A stretch of DNA of 64,000 nt from Thalassovita aquimarina. Its GTDB lineage: Bacteria; Pseudomonadota; Alphaproteobacteria; Rhodobacterales; Rhodobacteraceae. Both the position numbers and the translations under genes were made by a program. The notes under the pieces were generated by a model that saw nothing but the letters and a program-made list of their open reading frames with translations, was not told the DNA's origin and made no database searches. The stretch covers positions 62,001 through 126,000 of the forward strand of contig NZ_JADMKU010000003.1 of assembly GCF_018219815.1 (NCBI RefSeq). Direction: 5' to 3'. Positions within the stretch are counted from its first letter, which is position 1. Each line of letters opens with the position of its first letter. Below are positions 16,127 to 24,696 of this stretch, in pieces.

Positions 16127-16993
16127 ATGGACATTTCAAACCAACCGGCCCGCCGCAGGCAGGGCTTTCTGCGCCGTGACGGCTTTCACCTTGGCTATGC
16201 CATCGAAGGGCAGGGCGCGCCGCTGCTGATCCCGGGCAGCCATATCTATTACCCGCGTAGCTTTTCACGGTATCTGCGCCAACACCGGACGCTGATCTTT
16301 GTCGATCATCGCGGTTTTGCTCGCTGTGACCGCCCGCTGGCGCCGCGCGATATGCAACTGGACACGATCCTGGACGATATCGAGGCGCTACGCCGCCATC
16401 TCGACCTGGGCCGCTGCGACGTGCTGGGCCATTCCGGCCACGGCTACATGGCGTTGGACTACGCCCGCCGCTTTCCCGATCACGTAGGGCGGGTGGTTCT
16501 GGTCGGCACCGGGCCCAGCCAAGCGCCCGCCCATATGCAGGCCGCCCAACACGCTTGGGAAACCCGCGCCGAACCGGAACGGCGGGCGCTGCTGGCCCGA
16601 GATCTGCCACTGATGGAGGCCGACATCCGCACCGCGCCGGAACGGCGTTTCGTCTGGATGTGCCTCGGGATGGCGGCGCGCAGCTGGTACAATCCGGGCT
16701 ATGACGCGCGCCCGCTATGGGATGGGGTGACGACCCAGATGCCGATTTTCGACGCGCTTTGGGGCGAAACCTTTGCAGGTTACCCGATCAGGGAGGCGCT
16801 GGCGGATATTTCCGCGCCGCTGCTGATCTGCATGGGGCGGCACGATTACCTTGTCGCGCCCGCGGAAAGCTGGGCGCCCCTGTTGGCCGATGCGCCCGGG
16901 GCGCAAATCGCCGTCTTCGACCGCAGCGGCCACACCCCGCAACTGGAAGAACCTGACGCCTTTGACAAGCGTCTGCTGGATTTCCTCGGCTGA
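16127..16993 (+). CDS. Alpha/beta hydrolase
   Basis: A 288-residue soluble alpha/beta hydrolase. The catalytic triad can be read: nucleophile Ser103 in GHSGHG, acid Asp240 in MGRHDYLVAP and base His269 in RSGHTPQLEEP. The FVDHRGFARCDRP segment and the size resemble proline iminopeptidase-like or lactonase-like members, but the substrate cannot be told. The ATG lacks a clear Shine-Dalgarno sequence; a hairpin lies just upstream. It stands alone and converges on ahcY across a strong shared terminator. Confidence 0.9.
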   Translation: MDISNQPARRRQGFLRRDGFHLGYAIEGQGAPLLIPGSHIYYPRSFSRYLRQHRTLIFVDHRGFARCDRPLAPRDMQLDTILDDIEALRRHLDLGRCDVLGHSGHGYMALDYARRFPDHVGRVVLVGTGPSQAPAHMQAAQHAWETRAEPERRALLARDLPLMEADIRTAPERRFVWMCLGMAARSWYNPGYDARPLWDGVTTQMPIFDALWGETFAGYPIREALADISAPLLICMGRHDYLVAPAESWAPLLADAPGAQIAVFDRSGHTPQLEEPDAFDKRLLDFLG

Positions 16994-17009
16994 CCGGTCA
17001 TCGCCAATG

Positions 17010-17050
17010 AAAAAGCGCCGCACCGGTTTCCCGGTGCGGCGCCCCTTTTT
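17010..17050. terminator. Bidirectional intrinsic terminator
   Basis: GCGCCGCACCGG (17015-17026), loop TTTC, CCGGTGCGGCGC (17031-17042), with AAAAA before and TTTTT shortly after. The 12-bp perfect stem can end both the hydrolase transcript and the opposing ahcY transcript. Confidence 0.92.
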
Positions 17051-17063
17051 CGAACCAGCCGGA

Positions 17064-18458
17064 TCAATAGCGGTAATGTTCCGGCTTGAACGGGCCTTCT
17101 GGGCTGACGCCGATGTAATCGGCCTGGTCCTGGCTCAGCTTGCTGAGCTTCACGCCGATCCGGTCCAGATGCAACCGGGCGACCTTTTCGTCCAGATGCT
17201 TGGGCAGGATATAGACCTCGTTGTTGTACTGATCGCCACGGGTCCACAGCTCGATCTGCGCCAGCGTCTGGTTGGTGAAGCTGGCCGACATCACGAAGGA
17301 CGGGTGACCGGTGGCGTTGCCGAGGTTCAGCAGGCGGCCTTCGGACAGCAGGATGATCCGCGCGCCCGAGGGCATTTCGATCATGTCCACCTGGTCCTTG
17401 ATGTTGGTCCATTTGTGGTTCTTCAGCGCCGCGACCTGAATTTCGTTGTCGAAATGGCCGATATTGCCGACGATCGCCATGTCCTTCATCTCGCGCATGT
17501 GCTCGATGCGGATGATGTCCTTGTTGCCGGTGGTGGTGATGAAGATGTCGGCAGTCGACACCGCGTCTTCCAGCGTCACCACCTCGAACCCGTCCATCGC
17601 CGCCTGCAGGGCGCAGATCGGATCGACCTCGGTCACCTTGACCCGGGCGCCGGCGCCGCGAAGCGAGGCAGCGGACCCTTTGCCCACGTCGCCGTAACCG
17701 CAGACCACGGCGACCTTGCCGGCCATCATGGTGTCGGTAGCGCGGCGGATGCCGTCGACCAGCGATTCCTTGCAGCCATACTTGTTGTCGAATTTTGACT
17801 TGGTGACGGAATCGTTCACGTTGATGGCGGGGAAGGGCAGGTGGCCCTTTTCCATCATCTGGTACAGGCGATGCACGCCGGTGGTGGTTTCCTCGGTCAC
17901 GCCCTTGATCATGTGGCGCTGCTTGGTGAACCAGCCGGGGCTTTCCTTCAGCCGCTTCTTGATCTGCGCAAACAGCGCGACTTCCTCTTCCGAGGTCGGC
18001 GTTTCGATCAGGTCGGTTTCACCTTCTTCGACCCGCGCGCCGATCAGGATGTACAGCGTCGCGTCACCACCATCGTCGAGGATCATGTTGGCGCCGCCTT
18101 CCTCGAATTGGAAGATGCGATCGGCGTAGTCCCAGTATTCCTCCAGCGTCTCGCCCTTGACGGCGAATACCGGCGTACCGCCCGCGGCAATGGCGGCGGC
18201 AGCGTGGTCTTGGGTGGAAAAGATGTTGCACGATGCCCAGCGGACTTCGGCGCCCAGCGCCACCAGCGTTTCGATCAGAACGGCCGTCTGGATCGTCATA
18301 TGCAGCGACCCGGCGATGCGCGCGCCCTTCAGCGGCTTGCTGTCGCCGTATTCTTCGCGCAGCGCCATCAGCCCCGGCATTTCGGTTTCGGCGATGTCGA
18401 GTTCCTTGCGACCGAACTCAGCCAGATTGATGTCTTTTACGATATAGTCGTTTGCCAT
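17064..18458 (-). CDS. ahcY: Adenosylhomocysteinase
   Basis: A 464-residue NAD-dependent enzyme that hydrolyses S-adenosylhomocysteine to adenosine and homocysteine. Landmarks: [16 protein letters not shown], the substrate region [15 protein letters not shown], the catalytic [15 protein letters not shown], the Rossmann motif [12 protein letters not shown] and the C-terminal KPEHYRY. The ATG at 18458 has AAGGAG ten bases upstream; six upstream in-frame residues are unlikely. In Rhodobacter, ahcY belongs to the regA neighbourhood, and regA lies nearby here too, but with unrelated genes in between and no hvrA. Confidence 0.98.
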   Translation of the reverse strand: MANDYIVKDINLAEFGRKELDIAETEMPGLMALREEYGDSKPLKGARIAGSLHMTIQTAVLIETLVALGAEVRWASCNIFSTQDHAAAAIAAGGTPVFAVKGETLEEYWDYADRIFQFEEGGANMILDDGGDATLYILIGARVEEGETDLIETPTSEEEVALFAQIKKRLKESPGWFTKQRHMIKGVTEETTTGVHRLYQMMEKGHLPFPAINVNDSVTKSKFDNKYGCKESLVDGIRRATDTMMAGKVAVVCGYGDVGKGSAASLRGAGARVKVTEVDPICALQAAMDGFEVVTLEDAVSTADIFITTTGNKDIIRIEHMREMKDMAIVGNIGHFDNEIQVAALKNHKWTNIKDQVDMIEMPSGARIILLSEGRLLNLGNATGHPSFVMSASFTNQTLAQIELWTRGDQYNNEVYILPKHLDEKVARLHLDRIGVKLSKLSQDQADYIGVSPEGPFKPEHYRY

Positions 18459-18491
18459 CCGGATGGCTCCTTGCAATCAACGTTTGCAAGG

Positions 18492-18520
18492 CAGATAGCA
18501 TTCGCCCCCAGAGCAGACAA
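18492..18520 (-). promoter_or_regulatory. Candidate ahcY promoter
   Basis: On the minus strand TTGTCT (18515-18520), a 17-base spacer, then TATCTG (18492-18497). This is a fair sigma-70 match placed about 34 bases before the ahcY ATG. Confidence 0.45.
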
Positions 18521-18619
18521 TGAACGATTGGCCTTTCATGCCTTTTGGCGGCATCCTTTTGACGATGCAGGCTCTATTGCGACCCGGTGCAGCGTGTTTG
18601 TCCGAACCTGATCGCCCGC

Positions 18620-18928
18620 TCAGCTTTCCACGTCTTGCGGCGGGGCCGCGGCGACCGAATTCCAATGCTGCCCACTGGCGACGATACAGCTGATACCTTC
18701 GGGCGTCGTGATGAAGACCGTGAAACTGCCGGACTGATCCGACGACCAGATTTCGATCAGCTGCTGCGGATTTTACAGCTCGCCTCCGGTCAGGTTTTCG
18801 TCATAGCGGTTTTTCAGGCTTTCAATCAGGGCCGTACGCGGCATGCAGGACTGCGATTGCGCCTGAACCGGCGGGGCCATGGCTGCGGCGCCAAAGATTA
18901 CTGCTGCGGAAAATAGACGTTTGAACAT
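18620..18928 (-). pseudogene. Small secreted protein gene with in-frame stop
   Basis: From ATG 18928 (AAGGAG nine bases upstream) the frame encodes a signal peptide (MFKRLFSAAVIFGAAAMA, cleavage probably after VQAQ) and then 32 residues before a TAA at 18773-18775. The same frame continues after the stop for 50 codons, with strong coding character, to a TGA at 18620: NPQQLIEIWSSDQSGSFTVF, then ISCIVASGQHWNSVA. The TAA differs from a glutamine CAA codon by one transition. I read this as one periplasmic protein of about 102 residues broken by a nonsense mutation. Function is unknown. A sequencing error or a stop read through are the alternatives. Confidence 0.7.
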
Positions 18929-18946
18929 GATGCGCTCCTTGGGTTG

Positions 18947-18976
18947 GGGCGCACGTCGAAACAGGCGCGTGCGCCC
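18947..18976 (-). promoter_or_regulatory. 9-bp hairpin in leader of secreted-protein gene
   Basis: GGGCGCACG (18947-18955) and CGTGCGCCC (18968-18976) form a perfect stem with a 12-base loop. It sits 18 bases before the ATG at 18928, just upstream of AAGGAG. It may be a leader structure or the foot of a divergent transcript. Confidence 0.4.
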
Positions 18977-19115
18977 GGTGTCGGATTGATACAAATATGG
19001 GATTTCAGGCAGGAATTTGCGATGCACGGCCAAACACGGTTCTGTGCGGCTCTGTGTTCGTTGCGCATCGGGGTCGGGCGCGCTAGTTCATTGGTAACCG
19101 ACAGGAGAGCGCTGA

Positions 19116-19712
19116 ATGCCCGCCAAACAACCCCGCGCATGGCAAAGGATGCTTTCGGGCCGCCGGCTGGACCTGCTGGACCCGACCCCGATGGATATCG
19201 AGGTCGAGGATATCGCCCACGGGCTGGCCTTCGTGGCGCGCTGGAACGGGCAGACGCTGGGCGATTTCGCCTATTCGGTGGCCGAACATTCGCTGCTGGT
19301 CGAGGATCTGTTCACCCGCATGTATCCCGCCGCACCGGTGAAATGGCGGCTGGCCGCGCTGCTGCACGACGCGCCGGAATACGTGATCGGCGACATGATT
19401 TCGCCGGTCAAGGCGGCGGTGGGGCCGGGATATGACGAACTGGACAAGCGGTTGATCGCGGCGATCCACATCCGCTTCGGCCTGCCTGCGGCGATCCCGG
19501 TCAAGGTGAAGAAGCAGATCAAGAAGGCCGACCGGATCAGCGCCTGGATGGAAGCCACGCAAATCGCCGGGTTTTCGGTGACCGAAGCGAACAAGTTCTT
19601 CGGCGAACCCGACCCGCAGGTGATCGAGGGCCTGTCGATCCGCCTGCGCCCGCCGGTCGAGGCGCGCAACGATTACACCGCGCGGATTGAAACCCTGTTA
19701 CGGGAATGCTGA
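19116..19712 (+). CDS. HD-domain phosphohydrolase (YfbR-like)
   Basis: A 198-residue soluble HD hydrolase. The metal-binding residues can be read in order: His58 in VAEHS, His84-Asp85 in LLHDAPEY and Asp139 in KKADRIS, with Glu88 nearby. The DAPEYVIGDMISPVK segment resembles YfbR 5'-deoxynucleotidases, so a nucleotide substrate is likely though not certain. The GNAT gene follows after a single base, so the two are co-transcribed. Confidence 0.88.
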   Translation: MPAKQPRAWQRMLSGRRLDLLDPTPMDIEVEDIAHGLAFVARWNGQTLGDFAYSVAEHSLLVEDLFTRMYPAAPVKWRLAALLHDAPEYVIGDMISPVKAAVGPGYDELDKRLIAAIHIRFGLPAAIPVKVKKQIKKADRISAWMEATQIAGFSVTEANKFFGEPDPQVIEGLSIRLRPPVEARNDYTARIETLLREC

Positions 19713-19713
19713 A

Positions 19714-20196
19714 ATGAAGATCCGCCGCGCGACCCGGCTCGACACCCGGCAGATGGCCGATCTGCTGAACGGCATCATCGCGGCGGGCGGCACGACGGCG
19801 CTTACCGATCCGGTCACCGGCGACATGCTGTGGGACTGGATCGAAACCGGCAGCGACCGCGCCGCCTGGCACGTGGCGGAGCAGGATGGCGAAATCGTCG
19901 GATTTCAATGGATCGGGCCGCAGGATGACCTGCCGGAAGGGGCCTGCGATATCGCGTCTTTCGTGCGGATCGGCCAGACCGGGCTGGGCATCGGATCGAA
20001 ATTGTTCGACGCGACGCAGGAGGCCGCGCGGGATCTTGGTTACGCCTGGATCAACGCCAATATCCGCGCCGACAACGACAGCGGTCTGACCTATTACCAA
20101 AGCCGTGGATTCCGTGTTTACGGCCATGTGCGGGATTACCGGCTGAACGACGGGCAGGTGGTCGACAAGGTCTTGAAACGCTTCGACCTCGACTGA
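19714..20196 (+). CDS. GNAT-family N-acetyltransferase
   Basis: A 160-residue acetyltransferase. MKIRRATRLDTRQMADLLNG is the typical N-terminal strand-helix, GLGIGSKLFDATQEAARDLG is the acetyl-CoA loop and following helix, and YYQSRGFRVYG is the late motif B region. The ATG at 19714 lies one base after the HD gene stop; nine upstream in-frame residues overlap that gene. The acceptor substrate is unknown. Confidence 0.92.
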   Translation: MKIRRATRLDTRQMADLLNGIIAAGGTTALTDPVTGDMLWDWIETGSDRAAWHVAEQDGEIVGFQWIGPQDDLPEGACDIASFVRIGQTGLGIGSKLFDATQEAARDLGYAWINANIRADNDSGLTYYQSRGFRVYGHVRDYRLNDGQVVDKVLKRFDLD

Positions 20197-20230
20197 TCAC
20201 GCCCGGCAGTTTCGTGCCCAAACATCCACA

Positions 20231-20246
20231 GCCCCGCAGCCGGGGC
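20231..20246 (+). terminator. Weak hairpin terminator
   Basis: GCCCCG-cagc-CGGGGC, a 6-bp stem between the convergent GNAT and regA stops, followed after several bases by GTTTTC. It is a plausible but weak terminator. Confidence 0.4.
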
Positions 20247-20284
20247 AGGGCGTTTTCACGACAAGACGATGGGCGGTGCGGACC

Positions 20285-20836
20285 TCAGCGCGGGCTGCGC
20301 TTGGCCAGAATGCGCTGCAGCGTGCGGCGGTGCATGTTCAGGCGCCGGGCGGTTTCGCTGACATTGCGGTCGCACAATTCGTACACACGCTGAATGTGTT
20401 CCCAGCGCACGCGATCCGCGCTCATCGGGTTTTCCGGCGGCGGCGGCAATTCGTCCCCGGTCGCCAGAAGAGCATTGGTGATGTCGGTCGCATCGGCCGG
20501 TTTCGACAGGTAATCGGTGGCGCCGATCTTGACCGCCGCCACGGCGGTGGCGATCGCGCCATAGCCGGTCAGAACCACGATCCGGCTGTCGGGGCGTTTT
20601 TCGCGCAGCACCTCGACCACGTCCAGACCGTTGCCGTCCCCAAGCCGCAGATCGCAGACGGCATAGGCCGGCGGCCGGGCGGTAGCGATGGCCCTGCCGG
20701 CGGCAACGGACCCGGCGGTTTCCACTTCGAAACCGCGCTTTTCCATCGCCTTCGCCAACCGCTTCAGGAAGGGTTCGTCGTCATCGACGATCAGAAGCGA
20801 CTTGTCCTCGCCAATGTCCTGCAACTGATCCGCCAT
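20285..20836 (-). CDS. regA: Redox response regulator RegA/PrrA
   Basis: A 183-residue two-component regulator. The receiver domain (about 10-125) has the acidic pair in LLIVDDDE, phospho-acceptor Asp62 in AVCDLRLGDGNG, and YLSKPAD with the conserved lysine. A proline-rich linker (ELPPPPENP) leads to a Fis-type helix-turn-helix ending NVSETARRLNMHRRTLQRIL, which is nearly invariant in RegA/PrrA/ActR. It globally controls respiration, carbon and nitrogen fixation and, in phototrophs, photosynthesis genes. The ATG at 20836 follows GGGAGGAACCAC. Its kinase RegB and SenC are adjacent. Confidence 0.97.
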   Translation of the reverse strand: MADQLQDIGEDKSLLIVDDDEPFLKRLAKAMEKRGFEVETAGSVAAGRAIATARPPAYAVCDLRLGDGNGLDVVEVLREKRPDSRIVVLTGYGAIATAVAAVKIGATDYLSKPADATDITNALLATGDELPPPPENPMSADRVRWEHIQRVYELCDRNVSETARRLNMHRRTLQRILAKRSPR

Positions 20837-20925
20837 GTGGTTCCTCCCAACGTCGCGCGCTCGCTGTCTCAATGGTTCTATAGCGCGGGCTACCTTGCGT
20901 CAAATGATCCCGGACCGGCCCGATT

Positions 20926-21552
20926 TCAACCATGCGCGTCCAGAAAACACTGAACCCTGTCAGCCATTTGCTCGGGCGTCAGGTCGCGGCGGAAAAACTC
21001 GACGAAGCCGTCGTCGGGGAACACCAGATAGGTGAAGGTGGAATGGTCGACCAGGTAATATTCCTCGTCGCCCGGTTCCGGTTCCTGTTTCTTGTAGTAG
21101 GTGCGATAGGCCTGGCTGGCCGCCTTGACCTGTTCCGGGGTGCCGGTCAGGCCGACCATGCGCGGATGCAGGTAATCGGTGAAATCGGCCAGAAGTTCGG
21201 GCGTGTCGCGTTCGGGATCGATGGAAATGAACACCGGCTTTACGATCCTATCGCGGTTTTCGAGGATCTCGATCGCCTCGGCGTTGCGCGAATTATCCAA
21301 CGGACAGACATCGGGGCAGAAGGTGTAGCCGAAATAAAGCAGCGTCGGCTGATCGATCACGTCAGTGTCGGTCACCGTCTTGCCGGTTTCATCGACCAGC
21401 GTGAAAGGCCCGCCGATACTGGCGCCACCGGCCACGGCGCCGGTGCGGCAGTCGGCATATTTGTCATCCGGTCCCGAGGTCACGAACCATGTCACACCCA
21501 GCAAGGCGGTTACGGCCACGGCCGAGATCGAAGCGATAAGAGTACGGTTCAT
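20926..21552 (-). CDS. senC: SCO1/SenC/PrrC copper-binding protein
   Basis: A 208-residue membrane-anchored periplasmic protein with one N-terminal helix (about 5-24) and a thioredoxin-like SCO domain. The copper ligands are Cys79 and Cys83 in TFCPDVC and His170 in LVDHSTF. It delivers copper to the CuA site of cytochrome oxidase and, in this locus, influences RegB signalling. It is transcribed leftward toward regA (89 bases apart) and divergently from regB. Confidence 0.96.
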   Translation of the reverse strand: MNRTLIASISAVAVTALLGVTWFVTSGPDDKYADCRTGAVAGGASIGGPFTLVDETGKTVTDTDVIDQPTLLYFGYTFCPDVCPLDNSRNAEAIEILENRDRIVKPVFISIDPERDTPELLADFTDYLHPRMVGLTGTPEQVKAASQAYRTYYKKQEPEPGDEEYYLVDHSTFTYLVFPDDGFVEFFRRDLTPEQMADRVQCFLDAHG

Positions 21553-21646
21553 GATAATGTCCTTGGTTCGCGAACGGTGGTATTGATAGCAACCTCTTGC
21601 ATATCTAACACTGGATTCAAAAGTTCAACGGGACGAAGTCGCGCAG

Positions 21647-23044
21647 ATGGCCGAAACCAAATTCGAAGTTCTGAAAGGGCAGGAGCGCGGCAACTGGATC
21701 AAGCTGCGCACCATCACCCTGCTCAGATGGGGCGCCATTGCGGGGCAACTGACGGCGATCGTCGTCGCGCAGCACATGTTCGACCTGCAATTGGAACTCA
21801 GCCTGTGCCTGCTGGTCATCTCGGTGTCGATCCTCGGCAACCTCGTGGCGATGTTCATCTTTCCCGAAAGCAAGCGGCTGACGGAAACCGAAAACCTGCT
21901 GATGGTGCTGTTCGACCTGCTGCAGCTGTCGGCGCTGCTGTACCTGACCGGCGGGCTGCACAACCCGTTTTCGATCCTGATCCTCGGCCCGGTCACGGTA
22001 TCGGCCTCGGCCCTGTCGCTGCGCTCGACGGTGTTTCTGAGCATCACCGCGATCCTGGCGGTCACGCTTCTGGCCAAATATCACCTGCCGCTGAGGACCG
22101 AACAGGGGTTCATCATGCGGGTGCCGGATATCTTCGTTTTCGGCAACTGGATCGCCACGGTGATCGCGATCATCTTCCTCGGCGCCTATTCGCGCCGGGT
22201 GACGGTGGAAATGCACGCGATGTCGGATGCGCTGCAGGCGACCTACATGGCGCTTTCGCGGGAACAGAAACTGACCGATATCGGTGGCGTGGTGGCGGCC
22301 GCCGCGCACGAACTGGGCACGCCCTTGGCCACCATCAAGCTGACCAGTTCCGAATTGATCTACGATCTGGACGACAGGCCGGACCTGCAGGAAGACGCGC
22401 GGCTGATCCGTGAACAGGCCGACAGGTGCCGCGACATCCTGCATTCGATGGGGCGGGCGGGCAAAGACGACCTGCACCTGCGCCAGGCGCCGTTGATGGC
22501 GGTGCTGCGCGAAGCGGCCGAACCACATATGGATCGCGGCAAGGTCCTGCATTTCGATCAGGCCAGCGAAGACCTCGATCCGCTGGAACAGCCATCGATC
22601 CTGCGCCGTCCCGAAATCATCCACGGGGTGCGCAACCTGATCCAGAACGGCGTCGATTTCGCCGCCCGGAACGTCTGGATCGAAGCGGGCTGGAACGAGG
22701 AAACGATCTGCGTCCGCATCATGGATGACGGGCGCGGATTCCCGCCGCACCTGATCGGACGGATCGGCGATCCCTTCATGCGCCGCAAGCGCGGCCAGAG
22801 CGACCGGACCAAGCGCCCCGAATACGAAGGCATGGGGCTCGGTCTGTTCATCGCCAAGACATTGCTGGAACGCTCGGGGGCCGAGCTGAGTTTCGCCAAT
22901 GGCCGCGATCCGCACCTGCGGCGCCGCACCGATTCCAAGAAATGCGGCGCCATCATTGAAGTGGTCTGGCCACGGCGCAAAATCGATGCCGAAAGCGGTG
23001 AAAACCCGATCCCGGTTGGTGAAAACCGACCCCTCGAGGTCTGA
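21647..23044 (+). CDS. regB: Redox sensor histidine kinase RegB/PrrB
   Basis: A 465-residue membrane sensor kinase. Six hydrophobic segments fill about 25-180. The conserved quinone-binding heptad GGLHNPF (102-108) lies between segments. The phospho-acceptor is His221 in AAHELGTPLATIKL, the redox-active cysteine is Cys261 in REQADRCRDIL, and the ATPase has DDGRGFP and GMGLGLFIAKTLLE. It senses ubiquinone/respiratory redox state and phosphorylates RegA. It is divergent from senC with a 94-base shared promoter region, and its transcript probably ends at the hairpin at 23083. Confidence 0.97.
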   Translation: MAETKFEVLKGQERGNWIKLRTITLLRWGAIAGQLTAIVVAQHMFDLQLELSLCLLVISVSILGNLVAMFIFPESKRLTETENLLMVLFDLLQLSALLYLTGGLHNPFSILILGPVTVSASALSLRSTVFLSITAILAVTLLAKYHLPLRTEQGFIMRVPDIFVFGNWIATVIAIIFLGAYSRRVTVEMHAMSDALQATYMALSREQKLTDIGGVVAAAAHELGTPLATIKLTSSELIYDLDDRPDLQEDARLIREQADRCRDILHSMGRAGKDDLHLRQAPLMAVLREAAEPHMDRGKVLHFDQASEDLDPLEQPSILRRPEIIHGVRNLIQNGVDFAARNVWIEAGWNEETICVRIMDDGRGFPPHLIGRIGDPFMRRKRGQSDRTKRPEYEGMGLGLFIAKTLLERSGAELSFANGRDPHLRRRTDSKKCGAIIEVVWPRRKIDAESGENPIPVGENRPLEV

Positions 23045-23055
23045 GCCACCGGCGA

Positions 23056-23070
23056 TTAAGATTTTATTAA
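23056..23070. promoter_or_regulatory. Full CtrA-type box
   Basis: TTAA-GATTTTA-TTAA, followed by CC, is an exact TTAA-N7-TTAAC match to the CtrA recognition sequence. It lies 45 bases before the start of the PAS-protein gene and 12 bases after the regB stop, so the PAS gene is the likely target. Confidence 0.65.
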
Positions 23071-23082
23071 CCGATTTTGTAC

Positions 23083-23112
23083 AACCCTTGCGCTTGCTTT
23101 GAAGGGTTTTTT
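23083..23112 (+). terminator. Intrinsic terminator overlapping next ribosome site
   Basis: AACCCTT (23083-23089) pairs with AAGGGTT (23102-23108) across a 12-base loop and is followed by TTTT. It would end regB transcription. Its 3' arm contains AAGGG, the only Shine-Dalgarno candidate for the ATG at 23115. Confidence 0.65.
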
Positions 23113-23114
23113 CA

Positions 23115-24656
23115 ATGCTTGATTTTCAAAGTTTGCTGGTGGTTAGCGCCATTTCATTATCGGTTGCCGCGCTCACCTTTTACATCGCTTCCCGCACCAC
23201 GGTCACCGCGCCGCCCCCCCAGCAGGGCGCGGCGCGGGCAACCCGGTTTCTTTATGACGGGACGGATCTTCTCGATGCCAGCGACGGGGGGGAATTCCTG
23301 CTTGGTATGTGCAGCAGCGACCGCTGCGACTGGCAGGAACTGGCCCGGTTTCTGACACCGCGCTTTCCCGGTTTCCCTGCCATCCCTCCGGAAGGATTGA
23401 TCACGGAACCGATCAAGCTGAATTCGGCCGATATCGGCGCCCGTTCGCAGGTGGTGATCGAAAACGTAAGGGGACTGATCCGCGTCAGCCTGATCGAACA
23501 TTCCGGCCCCACGGCACCGACCACGGGCGAACTGCACCGGCAGCGCCTGCAGGCGGCGCAGATCGAAACCTTGTGCAACGCGGCCCATGGCGCGCCCTAT
23601 CCAATCTGGCAGACCGATCAACATGGCGAAATCCGCTGGACCAATGACGCCTATGATCTGCTGGCGCGGGCCTGTTCGAAGCCGGTTTCGGCAAATCCTC
23701 CGCCGCTTTTCGATCTTGAAGGCCAACACCCTTCCGCACCGTCGAACAACCGTTTGTCGCTGACCCTGAACAAACGGGCCGAGGAAGTGTGGTACGACGT
23801 GACCTCGGTGCAGACGGGTGACTTCGCCATGCATTACGCGGTGGACATAAACGCGGTGGTACAGGCGCAGGCGGCACAGAAAAATTTCGTGCAAACGCTG
23901 ACCAAGACCTTTGCCCAGCTGTCGATCGGCTTGGCGATTTTCGACCGCAAACGCGAATTGGCCCTGTTCAATCCGGCACTGACCGACCTGACCGGCCTGC
24001 CGGTGGAATTCCTCAGCAACCGGCCCAGCCTGCTCGGCTTCTTCGACCGGTTGCGCGACAATCAGACCATGCCGGAACCGAAGAACTACAATTCGTGGCG
24101 CGAAAAGATGGATGATCTGGCCAACGCCGCCGCCGACGGGCGCTATCTGGAAACCTGGAACCTTCCTTCGGGGCTGACCTTCCGGGTCAGCGGCCGACCG
24201 CATCCCGACGGCGCCGTGGCCTTCCTGATCGAAGATATCAGCGCCGAGATTTCGCTGGCCCGGCGGTTCCGCGCCGACCTGGAACTGAACCAGTCGGTGA
24301 TCGATCACCTCGACCTCGCCGTGGCCGTGTTTTCCGCAAGCGGGCAGCTTTACCTGTGCAACGACATGTATCGCGATATCTGGAAAACCGATCCCGACCG
24401 CAGTTGCAGCGACGTGTCGATCCACGATTCCCTGCGCCTGTGGCAGGACGCTTGCCTGCCGTCGGACAGATGGGATGAAATCGCCTGTTTCGTTACCGAT
24501 GCCAATCCCGACCGCGACCATGGCGGCACCGTGCAATTGCGCGATGGCACCAGGCTGAATACCCGGATGGAACGGATCCGTGGCGGCGCCAGCATGGTGA
24601 TCTTCGATTTTGCCCGCCCGGCGAAACGACGGATCAGGGTCGCCGAAAGCGCCTGA
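23115..24656 (+). CDS. Kinase-less PAS-domain protein, DivL-like
   Basis: A 513-residue protein with one N-terminal membrane helix (about 5-25) and at least two PAS-like domains: around 160-235 (YPIWQTDQHGEIRWTNDAYD) and around 270-370 (FAQLSIGLAIFDRKRELALF); a third PAS-like stretch starts near 390 (VIDHLDLAVAVFSASGQLYL). There is no histidine-kinase dimerisation or ATPase domain. This is the build of the truncated DivL PAS proteins of Rhodobacterales, which act in the CckA-ChpT-CtrA phosphorelay controlling motility and gene transfer agents; that match is from memory. A full CtrA box lies upstream. It sits between regB and tsaE. Confidence 0.8.
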   Translation: MLDFQSLLVVSAISLSVAALTFYIASRTTVTAPPPQQGAARATRFLYDGTDLLDASDGGEFLLGMCSSDRCDWQELARFLTPRFPGFPAIPPEGLITEPIKLNSADIGARSQVVIENVRGLIRVSLIEHSGPTAPTTGELHRQRLQAAQIETLCNAAHGAPYPIWQTDQHGEIRWTNDAYDLLARACSKPVSANPPPLFDLEGQHPSAPSNNRLSLTLNKRAEEVWYDVTSVQTGDFAMHYAVDINAVVQAQAAQKNFVQTLTKTFAQLSIGLAIFDRKRELALFNPALTDLTGLPVEFLSNRPSLLGFFDRLRDNQTMPEPKNYNSWREKMDDLANAAADGRYLETWNLPSGLTFRVSGRPHPDGAVAFLIEDISAEISLARRFRADLELNQSVIDHLDLAVAVFSASGQLYLCNDMYRDIWKTDPDRSCSDVSIHDSLRLWQDACLPSDRWDEIACFVTDANPDRDHGGTVQLRDGTRLNTRMERIRGGASMVIFDFARPAKRRIRVAESA

Positions 24657-24696
24657 ACCCGCTTGCAGCCCGCGCGCTTCCGGGTAATCTCCGGGC

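Noticed and set aside
15760-16134. 124-codon minus-strand frame in the gap before the hydrolase
   Set aside because: Its Arg/Ala-rich stretch is translated palindrome sequence, with no homology pattern or ribosome site.
18459-18660. SAM or SAH riboswitch upstream of ahcY
   Set aside because: I looked for the conserved core and pairing pattern in the leader and saw none; only a plain promoter candidate is present.
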